A DNA stretch of 64,000 bases from G020354785 sp964521285 (GTDB lineage: Bacteria; Bacteroidota; Bacteroidia; Bacteroidales; UBA10428): contig CAZFQS010000008.1 of the NCBI GenBank assembly GCA_964521285.1, positions 95,852 through 159,851 on the forward strand, written 5' to 3'. A program made the position numbers and the translations under genes. Below, one piece after another: positions 24,040-32,982 of the stretch. The notes beneath the pieces are model-generated. The model saw only the letters and a program-made list of their open reading frames with translations, was not told where the DNA came from and ran no database searches. Each line of letters opens with the position of its first letter. Position 1 is the stretch's first letter.

Positions 24040-25074
24040 ATGAAAAAACATATACTGATATTGGTAATGTTGTTGATAGTCGCAACTTCATTTGCTCAGC
24101 CCTCGAGGAGGACTACCAATAATACAAGGACTTCCGGAAATGAAAAGCGTACTGAAAGTACAGATGATAAAAAAAAGCCGGAAGTCAGGAAAGCTGATAC
24201 ACGACAACAAAATAAAAGCAGCGTTAATAAACCCGGGGTAACCCGAAACAGGGAGGCCAAACCGGATAACAGACCTTCTGATAAGAGTACTGACAGACCG
24301 CCGAGAAGCGAATATTCAAATACTAATCGTCAGGAGCCGCCCATAAACAGACCTTCTGATCAGAATGTTGAAAGACCGCCGAGAAGCGAATATTCAAATA
24401 CTAATCGTGAGCGTCCTGCAGACAACAGACCCGGTGGACCTGATATACGTAGTGATGAGCGCCCGGGAGTTCCCAGAGAAAGAAAACCTACCCAACCCCC
24501 GGAAAAAAGACAGGATGTTATAAGGCAGCCTGCCGGTCAACCACAGGCAATTAAAGAAAGACCGCCTCAATACAATTCTTCAAGAAAGTTTGTTGAGCCC
24601 AGGCCGGTGATACACCATTATAACCGCCCGCCTCGTCCAAGGGAATACAGAGCAGAACGATATCCTTACAGAAGACCTCCCGGCATACATATCTACTGGA
24701 CCCTTGATATGCGACATGATTATTTGAGATTTTATCCTGTTGTGAACAGCTGGCGTTATCCTGTTGGATACAGAATACCTACAATTTCAGCTTATGATGC
24801 ATTGTATTATAACGGTGAAGTTATGAGTGTTTATGGAAAAGTGTATGAAGTATTTTATTCCGGAAGCACAGATGAATACTTCCTTTATTTTGGTGCCTAT
24901 TATCCATATCACGATTTCACTGTTGTTATGCCAGGCTGGATAGCCAGGAGATATAGTTCTTATCCTGAAGCATATTTTAAAAGAGAATATGTAATAGTTA
25001 CAGGATTAATTACCTCTTATAATGACAGTCCGGAAATTGTAGTACAAGGTGAAGGACAGCTGAGAATGTACTAA
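24040..25074 (+). CDS. Secreted Pro/Arg-rich protein with C-terminal beta domain
   Basis: 344 residues: signal peptide (1-19, TSFAQ), a long disordered Arg/Pro/Asn-rich region (about 20-225), and a folded C-terminal domain (about 240-344; SAYDALYYNGEVMSVYGKVYEVFYS, then FTVVMPGWIARRY, YVIVTGLITSYNDSPEIVVQ) whose strand pattern resembles an OB-like fold. The disordered part contains a 26-residue repeat: the segment RPPRSEYSNTNR occurs at codons starting near 24295 and 24373. Function unknown; the OB-like assignment is by eye. A strong terminator follows. Confidence 0.65.
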   Translation: MKKHILILVMLLIVATSFAQPSRRTTNNTRTSGNEKRTESTDDKKKPEVRKADTRQQNKSSVNKPGVTRNREAKPDNRPSDKSTDRPPRSEYSNTNRQEPPINRPSDQNVERPPRSEYSNTNRERPADNRPGGPDIRSDERPGVPRERKPTQPPEKRQDVIRQPAGQPQAIKERPPQYNSSRKFVEPRPVIHHYNRPPRPREYRAERYPYRRPPGIHIYWTLDMRHDYLRFYPVVNSWRYPVGYRIPTISAYDALYYNGEVMSVYGKVYEVFYSGSTDEYFLYFGAYYPYHDFTVVMPGWIARRYSSYPEAYFKREYVIVTGLITSYNDSPEIVVQGEGQLRMY

Positions 25075-25093
25075 TAAGCAAGTAACTTATATC

Positions 25094-25131
25094 GAGGGAT
25101 TACAACCAAAGGGAGTAATCCCTCTTTTTTT
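25094..25131 (+). terminator. Strong rho-independent terminator
   Basis: A perfect 10-bp stem GAGGGATTAC (25094-25103) / GTAATCCCTC (25115-25124) with an 11-nt loop, followed by seven Ts. It ends the Pro/Arg-rich protein gene and insulates rlmN. Confidence 0.9.
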
Positions 25132-25223
25132 ATCCCCTCCTCTGATTTGTGAAATTCAGCACACAAAGAATATTAAATATTAAATTTGTAAATATTTAAT
25201 AATATTAAATCCACTAATTACCA

Positions 25224-26246
25224 ATGAGTGATAATCTGTTTGGTAAAACAATAGCTGAATTAAAACTTATAGCTGAATCACTGGATTTACCGGGTTATGC
25301 TTCCAGGCAGATAGCTGACTGGCTGTATAAAAAAAATATTTCATCTGTTGAGGACATGACTAACCTGTCAAAGTCCGCACGACAAGCTTTGAATGACAGG
25401 TATTATATTAGCACCAATCCTCCGGTAAAAGAAGAAATATCCAAAGACGGAACAAGAAAATACCTGTTTTCCGTAAAAGACGGGAAATATATTGAAACAG
25501 TATATATTCCTGAACAAAAAAGAAGAACTTTATGTATTTCCACTCAAATTGGATGCAAGATGGGATGCATATTTTGCATCACCGGAAAGCAAGGATTTCA
25601 GGGTAATCTTGATACAGGAGAAATATTAAACCAAATCAGAAGCCAGGAAGAAAATAACAGCATATCCAATATTGTGTATATGGGCATGGGTGAACCCCTC
25701 AATAATCCGGATGCCGTACTGAAAAGCCTGGAAATATTAACATCTGACTATGGCTATTCAATGAGTCCGAGGCGCATCGCTGTTTCAACTATAGGCATTA
25801 TGCCTGCTTTAAACCAATTTATAGAAAAAAGTGAATGTAATCTGGCAATAAGTTTACAATCACCTTTTGAAGATGAAAGAAGATACCTGGTACCGCTGGA
25901 AAAGAAATATCCGATCAAACAAATTGTTGAAACATTAAGAAAATACAATATTAAGGGACAACGCCGGTTATCATTTGAATATATTATGTTTAAGCAATTC
26001 AATGACACTGACGCTCATGTAAAAGAACTGGCTGGTCTTCTCAATGGAATAAAATGCAGAATTAACCTGATAAGATTTCATTCATTTAAAGGTTCTGTTC
26101 TCGAAAGTTCGGATGAACAGACTATCCGGAATTTCAAGGATAAGCTAAACAGAAAAGGATTGTTTACTACTGTGAGAGTCTCAAGAGGACAAGACATTTC
26201 AGCTGCTTGCGGAATGCTTTCCACCAGAGTATTAAATAAAAGCTGA
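25224..26246 (+). CDS. rlmN: 23S rRNA (adenine2503-C2)-methyltransferase RlmN
   Basis: 340 residues. The radical SAM CxxxCxxC is present in GCKMGCIFCITGKQGFQGNL, as are the GMGEPLNN SAM motif and the second catalytic cysteine near the C-terminus (SAACGML). The N-terminal accessory domain (SLDLPGYASRQIADWLYKK) is complete. RlmN methylates A2503 of 23S rRNA and A37 of some tRNAs, improving decoding fidelity. It is a single gene preceded by an insulating terminator. Confidence 0.95.
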   Translation: MSDNLFGKTIAELKLIAESLDLPGYASRQIADWLYKKNISSVEDMTNLSKSARQALNDRYYISTNPPVKEEISKDGTRKYLFSVKDGKYIETVYIPEQKRRTLCISTQIGCKMGCIFCITGKQGFQGNLDTGEILNQIRSQEENNSISNIVYMGMGEPLNNPDAVLKSLEILTSDYGYSMSPRRIAVSTIGIMPALNQFIEKSECNLAISLQSPFEDERRYLVPLEKKYPIKQIVETLRKYNIKGQRRLSFEYIMFKQFNDTDAHVKELAGLLNGIKCRINLIRFHSFKGSVLESSDEQTIRNFKDKLNRKGLFTTVRVSRGQDISAACGMLSTRVLNKS

Positions 26247-26336
26247 ATTACAATAAATAAGGTTGATGTTAAAAACTAAATTGAAAATTTTGAATTTGTT
26301 TTTTTAACTTGATTTATCTTTTTTATAGTTCCTGTT

Positions 26337-27023
26337 ATGCTAAAATCTTATATGATACTGTTTCTCGTCAGTCTGTTTCTCAGCCTTACTGAAATCTCCA
26401 AATGCCAGACAAGATATGGGAACGAATTGAATGACAGTGTACTTGTAGCTATTGATTCAAGAAATAATATCTTATATACAGGGATAGACAATTATATAAT
26501 TGCAGACTTTTCAAAATTTGAAGAAAATTATGAATATATTATCAAAGTTAACAATGGAATTGTCTTTTCTGATAGCAATTATTATGTAGCTATACCTGAC
26601 AGACCGGGCGATGCCCGTTTCCTGGTATTGGGAATAAGGGATAATGATACTGTTCTTATCGGTTACAGGTATTTTGAAGTAAGGAATGTTCCGGAACCCT
26701 TGCTTGCTATTGATACATTAAGGTTAAAAGAAGAAGATGTTATAAGCAAAAATCATTTTTTAAACAGTGACAGTCTTGATATTTTCATAAGTGATGATAT
26801 TATAGGCTCTGAAACCTGGTTTAGAATTATAAAGTTCACTTTGGGATATTTATATGGTGGTTATTATGTTGAACATACAAATGACACAAAAATAATATCC
26901 AGGGAGACGAAACAAATCATTTACACTATTGGACCCACAAAAGAAATAATAATAAAACCTGTTGTTGAAGGCGAGGGAAAATTGATTAAGGAACTACCCA
27001 TTTTCAGGCTTACTCTGTATTGA
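26337..27023 (+). CDS. Secreted protein with GldM C-terminal-like domains
   Basis: 228 residues with a signal peptide (1-23, SKCQ). The mature chain has NILYTGIDNYIIADFSKF, KVNNGIVFSDSNYYVAIPDRPGDARFLV and RYFEVRNVPEPLLAI, which closely resemble the beta-rich C-terminal domains of GldM/PorM, the periplasmic shaft of the type IX secretion/gliding motor. The N-terminal membrane helix and helical domain of GldM are missing, so this is a stand-alone periplasmic relative, not the motor subunit. Its downstream flank is a GGGGACAG-type palindrome. Assignment to the GldM-C superfamily is by pattern, moderate confidence. Confidence 0.6.
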   Translation: MLKSYMILFLVSLFLSLTEISKCQTRYGNELNDSVLVAIDSRNNILYTGIDNYIIADFSKFEENYEYIIKVNNGIVFSDSNYYVAIPDRPGDARFLVLGIRDNDTVLIGYRYFEVRNVPEPLLAIDTLRLKEEDVISKNHFLNSDSLDIFISDDIIGSETWFRIIKFTLGYLYGGYYVEHTNDTKIISRETKQIIYTIGPTKEIIIKPVVEGEGKLIKELPIFRLTLY

Positions 27024-27025
27024 GT

Positions 27026-27099
27026 AAGGGGACAGCGCCCTGAAATCGTTAATCCTAAATCTTAAATCCATTGGGGCGTTATCCTTTTGCTGTCCCCTT
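27026..27099. repeat. GGGGACAG-type palindromic repeat (complete copy)
   Basis: AAGGGGACAGC (27026-27036) and GCTGTCCCCTT (27089-27099) are perfect 11-bp inverted repeats. An inner CGCCC/GGGCG pair (27036-27040 and 27074-27078) can extend the hairpin. The left arm plus flank matches 22 bp at 37343-37364, and decayed relatives lie at 50931-50968 and about 51131. It resembles REP-like intergenic palindromes. Confidence 0.75.
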
Positions 27100-27137
27100 C
27101 TGTAAAGGGCTTTCTCCTCTTCTATTATCATTTTAAC

Positions 27138-27168
27138 TTGCTTTGTATCAGATTTTTCCATAAATTTG
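27138..27168 (+). promoter_or_regulatory. Candidate promoter giving a leaderless transcript
   Basis: TTG (27138-27140), 20 bp, then TAAATTTG (27161-27168) fits the Bacteroidota -33/-7 pattern. The ATG of the following regulator is at 27176, only 7 bp after the -7 element, so the transcript would begin at or next to the start codon. Confidence 0.35.
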
Positions 27169-27175
27169 GTCAACT

Positions 27176-28177
27176 ATGGAAAATATTGTAGACATACAAA
27201 ACCAGATTTTTCAAAAAATTATTGATCAACTGCCCCCCCATATCTCACTGGTAGATGAAATTTCTGATGTTCTTGAAATAAGTACGGACAGCGCATATCG
27301 CAGAATAAGGGGCGAAAAACATTTATCCATTTACGAAGTTCAGAAGCTATGTGAAAAGTACAGGTTTTCTGTAGATGATTTAGCGAGCAAATCCATAAGT
27401 ACTGTTACATTTCGTGCCACCCTTCTAAGTGAAGAGGATTTTAATTTTGCCAACTATTTTGAATCGCTTCTCGATAACATTCAGGTTGTCTCACTCCATG
27501 AAGAGGCAGAGGTGATATTTCTTCTGAATGAAATAAATCTTTTTCAACTTATACAGGTACCTGAAGTCTATGCTTTTAAACTGTTCTACTGGCAAAAATC
27601 AAACCTGGGTTTTCCGCAATACAGGGACAAGCTGTTTACATTCGACCTGCTGGATGATGAAAAAATAAGAATAACATCAGAAATCACAGAACATTACACT
27701 AAGCTTAAAACAATAGAATTAACGACCGAGGAAACACTTATAAGCATTTTAAAACAGGTACTGTTTTATAATGAAGCCGGATTTTTTGAGACAAAAAATG
27801 ATGCTAAAAAACTCTGCGAGAAACTTATTGAGCTGGTAGCGCATTTAAAACACCAGGCAGAACTGGGATTCAAGTTTGCCTTCGGGAAAAAACCGGCAGG
27901 TAAAGAAGGGAACTTTTTATTATACTATAATGACATTCTTCTTATTGATCAGACAATACTGGTAAAAGCCGGAGATAATTTTTCTACATATATTACTAAC
28001 AATGGTATTAATCTCCTTCAGACTTATAATAAAAGCTTTTTTCAATACAATTATCAATGGTGTAAAAATCTGATTCAAAAATCTACCTTAATTAGCGGAA
28101 CAGGGGAAAAGGAACGCAATAAATTCTTCCTGAAACTCAATGAAAAGATCCAGAATGTAATCAGCCAGATTGGTTAA
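27176..28177 (+). CDS. Helix-turn-helix protein, BetR-N-like, unknown target
   Basis: 333 residues. The N-terminal region (about 20-75: HISLVDEISDVLEISTDSAYRRIRGEKHLSIYEVQKLCEKYRFSVDDL) is a lambda-type helix-turn-helix of the kind annotated as BetR N-terminal in Bacteroidota. The remaining 250 residues are helical and soluble with no enzymatic motif, perhaps a ligand-binding or dimerisation module. No neighbour is an obvious target; it lies alone between the palindromic repeat and a small secreted protein. Confidence 0.65.
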   Translation: MENIVDIQNQIFQKIIDQLPPHISLVDEISDVLEISTDSAYRRIRGEKHLSIYEVQKLCEKYRFSVDDLASKSISTVTFRATLLSEEDFNFANYFESLLDNIQVVSLHEEAEVIFLLNEINLFQLIQVPEVYAFKLFYWQKSNLGFPQYRDKLFTFDLLDDEKIRITSEITEHYTKLKTIELTTEETLISILKQVLFYNEAGFFETKNDAKKLCEKLIELVAHLKHQAELGFKFAFGKKPAGKEGNFLLYYNDILLIDQTILVKAGDNFSTYITNNGINLLQTYNKSFFQYNYQWCKNLIQKSTLISGTGEKERNKFFLKLNEKIQNVISQIG

Positions 28178-28347
28178 TTTTTGCAAAATTCAATTATATC
28201 ACGAATATTAAAAGGCAATAATTAGTAAAAAATCCTAATTGTTCGGATTTTATATTGGAAAATACTAAAAATGTCCTTTTATCACAGATAAAATTCACTT
28301 TATTAGTAAAATCTGCAAATTTCCACACATCCCTTGCAAATTCCCGT

Positions 28348-28378
28348 TTTGATCAGCCATAGTATCCCTTTAAATTTG
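28348..28378 (+). promoter_or_regulatory. Consensus Bacteroidota promoter
   Basis: TTTG (28348-28351), exactly 19 bp, then TAAATTTG (28371-28378) matches the -33/-7 consensus TTTG-N19-TAnnTTTG. The predicted transcript start near 28385 gives a leader of about 45 nt before the ATG at 28429. The remainder of the 251-bp gap is featureless AT-rich sequence. Confidence 0.6.
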
Positions 28379-28428
28379 CTTTGAAAATCAGAAACTGACA
28401 ACTTAAGCCATTTTAAAAAATTATAATT

Positions 28429-28986
28429 ATGAATAAAAAACACTTTCTTAAAAAGCTAACATGCCTGGTCTGTTTTATGATAATTTCATTAAACTGGTGT
28501 ACCGGACAGGAAAACTATGAATCAGAAGATGCATTTTATTGGATTAATCTCGGAATAGGGGGTTCGTCATATGGATTTTCTGCGGGCGGAAATGCCTCAT
28601 TTCAAATTAAAAACACTGTAGGCTCTTTCAGAATTATTTGTAATGAAGAATTGAGCTTTTTCAAGACTCCCAATAAATTATGGGATATAGGATTTATGTA
28701 TGGATTGATTTCAAAGAAAGAAAGGAGTTTAGCTTCAATATCTGCAGGTATCGGCATTATAAGTAGTTCTGAAAGGGGAAGGGAACTATCATGTGATGGT
28801 AATGGATGGTTTAGTAGCTGTGAATATCAAATGTCTAATAATATTACAATAGGAATCCCAATAGAGGCACAACTTTTTTTGACAGGAAAATATATTGGAA
28901 TAGGCATATCTGGCTTTGCAAATATAAATTCAGAGTCTTCATATGCCGGAGCATTGCTCTGTCTCCAATTTGGCGAACTTAGATAA
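28429..28986 (+). CDS. Small secreted or outer-membrane protein, unknown
   Basis: 185 residues with an N-terminal signal (KKLTCLVCFMIISLNWCTGQ; the Cys could be lipidated). The mature protein is rich in Gly/Ser and amphipathic strands (YWINLGIGGSSYGFSAGG, SISAGIGIISSS, ITIGIPIEAQLFLTGKYIGIGISGFANI), which suggests a small beta barrel. No family recognised. It has a consensus promoter and is followed after 66 bp by the lipid kinase gene that starts the operon, but the promoter suggests its own unit. Confidence 0.6.
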   Translation: MNKKHFLKKLTCLVCFMIISLNWCTGQENYESEDAFYWINLGIGGSSYGFSAGGNASFQIKNTVGSFRIICNEELSFFKTPNKLWDIGFMYGLISKKERSLASISAGIGIISSSERGRELSCDGNGWFSSCEYQMSNNITIGIPIEAQLFLTGKYIGIGISGFANINSESSYAGALLCLQFGELR

Positions 28987-29052
28987 TAGAAAACCCAGGT
29001 AATTCCCAATTAAAAAAACATTATAGTCTAAGATTGTTTAACACAAAACCTT

Positions 29053-29988
29053 ATGTCTGAAAAAACTGTTCATACAATAGTAAATCCAATTGCCGGGTGT
29101 GGGCGGACAGTAAGGCTTATCCCAAAGCTCCTGGCAGAGATGGAAAGAAGGTTCGGTACTGATTGTACAATGCACACTACCCGGCAGCCTCTTGAAGCAA
29201 CAGATATTACACGGAAATCCATTATGGCCGGCGCAAAGCTTATTATAGTTGTGGGAGGTGACGGTACTGTTCAGGAAGCTGTTAATGGATTCTTCGAGGA
29301 CAGAAAGCTTATAAATCCTGAGTGTGAACTTGGAATATTAAATTACGGTACCGGAAAAGGCTTGCTGCAAACTCTTAATTTACCATTATCACTTGAAGAG
29401 CAGCTCGATTTAATAGCGCACTCCCCGGGCAATCCCATAGATATAGGTTGTATTGGCTATTACGATGAAAGAGGCCGGAAGTATGAACGATTATTTATCA
29501 ATGAATGTCAGGTTGGTATCGGAGGTGCTGTAGTAACAGGAGTCAGTATGAAGCATAAGTATTTTGGAGGCACGATAGCTTTTGGTTCGGTAGCAGTTAA
29601 ACAGGCTCTTTTCTATAAAGCTCTGAATCTGACTGTTGAATTTGATGACAAGCAGATAATTTCCAGGGATTTAATCGGAGTAGTAGTAGGTAACGGTGCT
29701 TTCTGTGCCGGAGGAATGAGACTTACTCCTGATGCAAGACCAGACGACGGTCAGTTTGATGTTCTGTTGATACACGACTTGAACATTTTTAGGCGCATAT
29801 GGAACTTTACTAAAATTTATTCAGGAAGGCATATAAAATCACAATGCTTCACTATCCGGCGCAGCAAGTCGCTTAGTATTGATTCTAAAGAACCGGTACT
29901 TATTGAAGCAGACGGGGAATTACTTGGTACAGTACCCTGTGAAATCAGTTTGCTGCCGGCAGTTTTAAAAGTTAAGTCCAATATTTAA
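29053..29988 (+). CDS. Diacylglycerol/sphingoid kinase family lipid kinase
   Basis: 311 residues with the DAGK catalytic domain: TIVNPIAGCGRT (nucleotide loop), VVGGDGTVQEAVNGF (GGDGT motif), GILNYGTGKGLL, and the C-terminal GAFCAGGMRLTPDARPDDGQFDVLLI block with the Asp-rich site. It belongs to the YegS/BmrU/DgkB group that phosphorylates diacylglycerol or related lipid alcohols. It is the first gene of a seven-gene operon, 12 bp before the fusion transferase. In this context it may recycle or consume diacylglycerol, the expected acceptor of the next enzyme. The exact lipid is unknown. Confidence 0.85.
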   Translation: MSEKTVHTIVNPIAGCGRTVRLIPKLLAEMERRFGTDCTMHTTRQPLEATDITRKSIMAGAKLIIVVGGDGTVQEAVNGFFEDRKLINPECELGILNYGTGKGLLQTLNLPLSLEEQLDLIAHSPGNPIDIGCIGYYDERGRKYERLFINECQVGIGGAVVTGVSMKHKYFGGTIAFGSVAVKQALFYKALNLTVEFDDKQIISRDLIGVVVGNGAFCAGGMRLTPDARPDDGQFDVLLIHDLNIFRRIWNFTKIYSGRHIKSQCFTIRRSKSLSIDSKEPVLIEADGELLGTVPCEISLLPAVLKVKSNI

Positions 29989-30000
29989 TAATATGAAAAT

Positions 30001-31863
30001 ATGAAAAAGTTTATCAGGTTAGTGAGAAAATTTGAGTTTGAAGCACGGATATTCATTTCATTTAGTATTGTAATAGTGGCCTGTGCTCTCTCGTTTGTCG
30101 TTTACAGATCTGCGCCAGGGAATATGATCATTGTGGGCAGATGGTTTGGAATGGACCCCGGATTATCACTTCAGACAGGCTATATTATAGTGGCTGCTTT
30201 ACTGGCTATCGCGTCTCTCATCCGAATGTGGGCCGGTAGTATACTGACATCCCAGAGGGTGATGGCTTTTAAGGTCCAGAAAAGCCAATTGACAACATCA
30301 GGGCCATACAGGCTGGTCAGAAATCCTATCTATCTGGCTGATCTTATTGCCTACCTGGCATTTGCATTTTGCTTGAAACCTGTTGGCTTATTATTGCCGG
30401 TCCTTATATATATCCATTATACTCAGCTTGTAATATACGAGGAACAGTCATTAAAGCAACAGTTTGGCGAACGTTTCCAGGAATTTAAAAGGACTACGCC
30501 AAGATTTATTCCCAATTTCTCAAGTATGCGCCGGTTCATTAGCCAGGTTAAGGATTTAAGTATCAACTTCGACGGATTCAGGCACAACGCATTATATCTG
30601 CTTTTTATACCGGGCTTTGTTGTGACGGCTTTTTCAGGTCCTCTTATTTATGCTGTAATCATAGGACTTCCTGCGGTTATTGACTGGGCTGTAATACATA
30701 CTTTTATCGGACTATCGCCTCCTTCCTGTGAGGTTGAAAAAGAAAAGGCTCCGGCAGAAAAGGCTGAACTCTCCAAAGTAAAAGTTTTTTCAGATATTTT
30801 ATATGCCCAGTGCTGGGAAGATCCCGAAATTGACAGACAGGCATTCAAAATTAATCAGGAAGATGTTATTTTTTCAATAACCTCTGGCGGATGTAATGTT
30901 CTGGCATTTCTTGCAGATAATCCGCGTAAGATAATATCCCTGGATCTTAATCCTTCCCAGAATTATTTACTTGATCTGAAGATGGCTGCTTTCAAAACAC
31001 TTTATTATGATGAAATGCTGGAGTTTTTTGGAGTGACACCATCTGAAAGGAGATTTAAGTTGTATACACGTATCAGGTCATCCCTGACGGATGAAAGCCG
31101 GGAATTTTGGGATATTCAGAAAGATAAAATCAATAATGGAGTAATCCATTGTGGCCGTTATGAGAAATATATGCATCTGCTTAAGAAATGGTTTAACGTG
31201 CTGGTAGGAAAATCATTGATTCAGAAATTGTATAAAGCAAAAGACCGGTACGCACGGAAAATATTATACGATAAAAAATGGAATAACTTCCGCTGGCGGG
31301 TATTTACCAGGATTTTTCTGAGCCGTACATTTATGACATTGCTATTTGACAGGGCCTTTTTCGACCAGCTGGAAGAATCATTTTCTTTTGGAGCACATTT
31401 TCGTAATGTTATTAGAAGGGCAGTTACTGATCTTCCGGTAAGGGAAAACAGTTTTCTGTCATACATAGTTTTTGGACATTTCTATAGTTTACAGCATCTG
31501 CCGGTATACCTGTGCAGGGAAAACTTCGAAAAAATCCGTAGTCGCCTGGACCGGATAGAGCTTGTAAATGGCAGTTGTGAAGATTACTTTGCTTCACTCC
31601 CATCAGATTCTATTTCAAAATTTAACTTCACTAATATTTTTGAGTGGATGCCGGCTGAAGCATTTGAAAAAATGCTTATAGAAACAATTCGCGTAGCAAA
31701 AAACAAATCAATAATTACCTACAGAAATCTTCTTGTCCCCAGGTCAAGACCCGAAAGTCTGAGTAGATGGATTAGCACAAAAAAAGAGTTATCAGAGAAG
31801 TTCCATGAAAAAGATTTGTCTTTCATCTACAGAGCATATATAGTAGAACAAATAAATAAATAA
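30001..31863 (+). CDS. Fusion: ICMT/PEMT-like membrane methyltransferase + BtaA-like (DUF3419) aminocarboxypropyl transferase
   Basis: 620 residues. The N-terminal part (about 15-171) has several membrane helices and the isoprenylcysteine/phospholipid methyltransferase signature: GPYRLVRNPIYLADL (101-115), E147-E148, and FGERFQEFKRTTPRFIP (155-171). A second hydrophobic segment (197-237) leads into a DUF3419 domain (about 262-620) with VFSDILYAQCWEDPEIDRQ, a SAM-binding ITSGGCNVLAFL and SLDLNPSQ, and a C-terminal NFTNIFEWMP. DUF3419 includes BtaA, which transfers 3-amino-3-carboxypropyl from SAM to diacylglycerol to form the homoserine lipid precursor of DGTS. In Rhodobacter the N-methylations are done by soluble BtaB; here a membrane methyltransferase is fused on. 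Product inferred, not shown. Confidence 0.8.
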   Translation: MKKFIRLVRKFEFEARIFISFSIVIVACALSFVVYRSAPGNMIIVGRWFGMDPGLSLQTGYIIVAALLAIASLIRMWAGSILTSQRVMAFKVQKSQLTTSGPYRLVRNPIYLADLIAYLAFAFCLKPVGLLLPVLIYIHYTQLVIYEEQSLKQQFGERFQEFKRTTPRFIPNFSSMRRFISQVKDLSINFDGFRHNALYLLFIPGFVVTAFSGPLIYAVIIGLPAVIDWAVIHTFIGLSPPSCEVEKEKAPAEKAELSKVKVFSDILYAQCWEDPEIDRQAFKINQEDVIFSITSGGCNVLAFLADNPRKIISLDLNPSQNYLLDLKMAAFKTLYYDEMLEFFGVTPSERRFKLYTRIRSSLTDESREFWDIQKDKINNGVIHCGRYEKYMHLLKKWFNVLVGKSLIQKLYKAKDRYARKILYDKKWNNFRWRVFTRIFLSRTFMTLLFDRAFFDQLEESFSFGAHFRNVIRRAVTDLPVRENSFLSYIVFGHFYSLQHLPVYLCRENFEKIRSRLDRIELVNGSCEDYFASLPSDSISKFNFTNIFEWMPAEAFEKMLIETIRVAKNKSIITYRNLLVPRSRPESLSRWISTKKELSEKFHEKDLSFIYRAYIVEQINK

Positions 31864-31865
31864 TT

Positions 31866-32972
31866 ATGCCTTACAGAGTTAATATAATATCGGATAATCA
31901 GGGAATGAAAGACTTCCTCGAGCTTCCGTTGAAAATTTATAAGGACGATCCAATATGGGTTCCACCCCTGATATCAGAAACTCAACGAACACTAAATGCC
32001 GAGGCTAATCCCTATTTCACAAATGCAAGTCTTCAAAAATTTATTTGTTATAAAGGTGATGAGCCTGTTGCAAGGACAGCTGTTATAATAAACCGCGAGC
32101 ACTGGAAAAAATTCGGGAAAAAATCTGCTTTTTTTGGATTTTTTGAATCGGTTAATGATGAAGAAGCTGCAGGACAGCTGTTTGAAGCAGCCGTAAAGTA
32201 TTGCCAGCTAAAAGGAGCTGAGTTTTTGGAGGGCCCATTCAATCCTAACCATTACTCTGAACTGGGGTTGCTTATCAATAATTTTAATTCTCCGCAGATT
32301 TTCTTTGAAACCTATAATCCTGAATATTATATGAAGCTCCTGGAAAGCTCAGGATTTCATGTTACGTGCCGTCTTCATACAAGGATTAACAGGGATACGG
32401 CAAATTATATGCGTCAGCATTATGATATGTCTTCCGGATTAAATAGTGGTGGCTTTTCGGTGAGGCATTTCAGTCTGTTTAATATGAAAGCTGAACTTGA
32501 GCGCATACGTGAAGTAAATAATGATGCATTTTCACATAACTGGCATTTCCTTCCGCTTACCCGCGAAGAATATTTGTTTTCAGCTAAATTCATGTTCTTT
32601 GTTACATATCCGAGACTGATCATTATAGTTGAACACGGTAAAGAGCCGGTTGGTGTCCTCCAGTGTGTTCTCAACATAAATAATATCTTACAGCCATTAA
32701 AAGGCAAGGTCCGGGTAACGGACTATTACAGATTTCTCAGGGGGCGCCGTTCTATCAACGATATAGTTATATACGCCATAGGTGTAAAAAAAGCATATCA
32801 GAAGACTCGCGTATTTAAACTTTTGTTTGACTCTGCATGTAAAATTTTTCAGCGTTATCCGGTCGTTTCAACTACCTGGATGACTGAAAATAATGTTTCT
32901 GCCACCAGGGCGTCAGAACTGCTTGGACTTAAACCTTACAAATGGTTTGCTATTTATGAAAAATTCCTATAA
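31866..32972 (+). CDS. GNAT-superfamily protein (YghO-like), substrate unknown
   Basis: 368 residues. The N-terminal half follows the pattern LPLKIYKDDPIWVPPLISETQRTL, FFGFFESVNDEEAAGQLFEAA, EFLEGPFNPNHYSELGLLINNF of a widespread YghO-like GNAT family. The C-terminal half (about 205-368) has a second acyltransferase-like fold (VIYAIGVKKAYQKTRVFKLLFD as the CoA-binding stretch, then TTWMTENNVSATRASELLGLKPYKWFAIYEKFL). It starts 2 bp after the fusion transferase, so translation is coupled. In this operon it may N- or O-acylate a headgroup intermediate, but family members are mostly uncharacterised. Confidence 0.75.
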   Translation: MPYRVNIISDNQGMKDFLELPLKIYKDDPIWVPPLISETQRTLNAEANPYFTNASLQKFICYKGDEPVARTAVIINREHWKKFGKKSAFFGFFESVNDEEAAGQLFEAAVKYCQLKGAEFLEGPFNPNHYSELGLLINNFNSPQIFFETYNPEYYMKLLESSGFHVTCRLHTRINRDTANYMRQHYDMSSGLNSGGFSVRHFSLFNMKAELERIREVNNDAFSHNWHFLPLTREEYLFSAKFMFFVTYPRLIIIVEHGKEPVGVLQCVLNINNILQPLKGKVRVTDYYRFLRGRRSINDIVIYAIGVKKAYQKTRVFKLLFDSACKIFQRYPVVSTTWMTENNVSATRASELLGLKPYKWFAIYEKFL

Positions 32973-32982
32973 AAGTATTAAT

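Noticed and set aside
32893..32982. Longer start for the PLP decarboxylase
   Set aside because: It would overlap the GNAT gene by 80 bp and its translation is antithetical to the tight but non-overlapping operon; ATG 32983 follows the GNAT stop directly.
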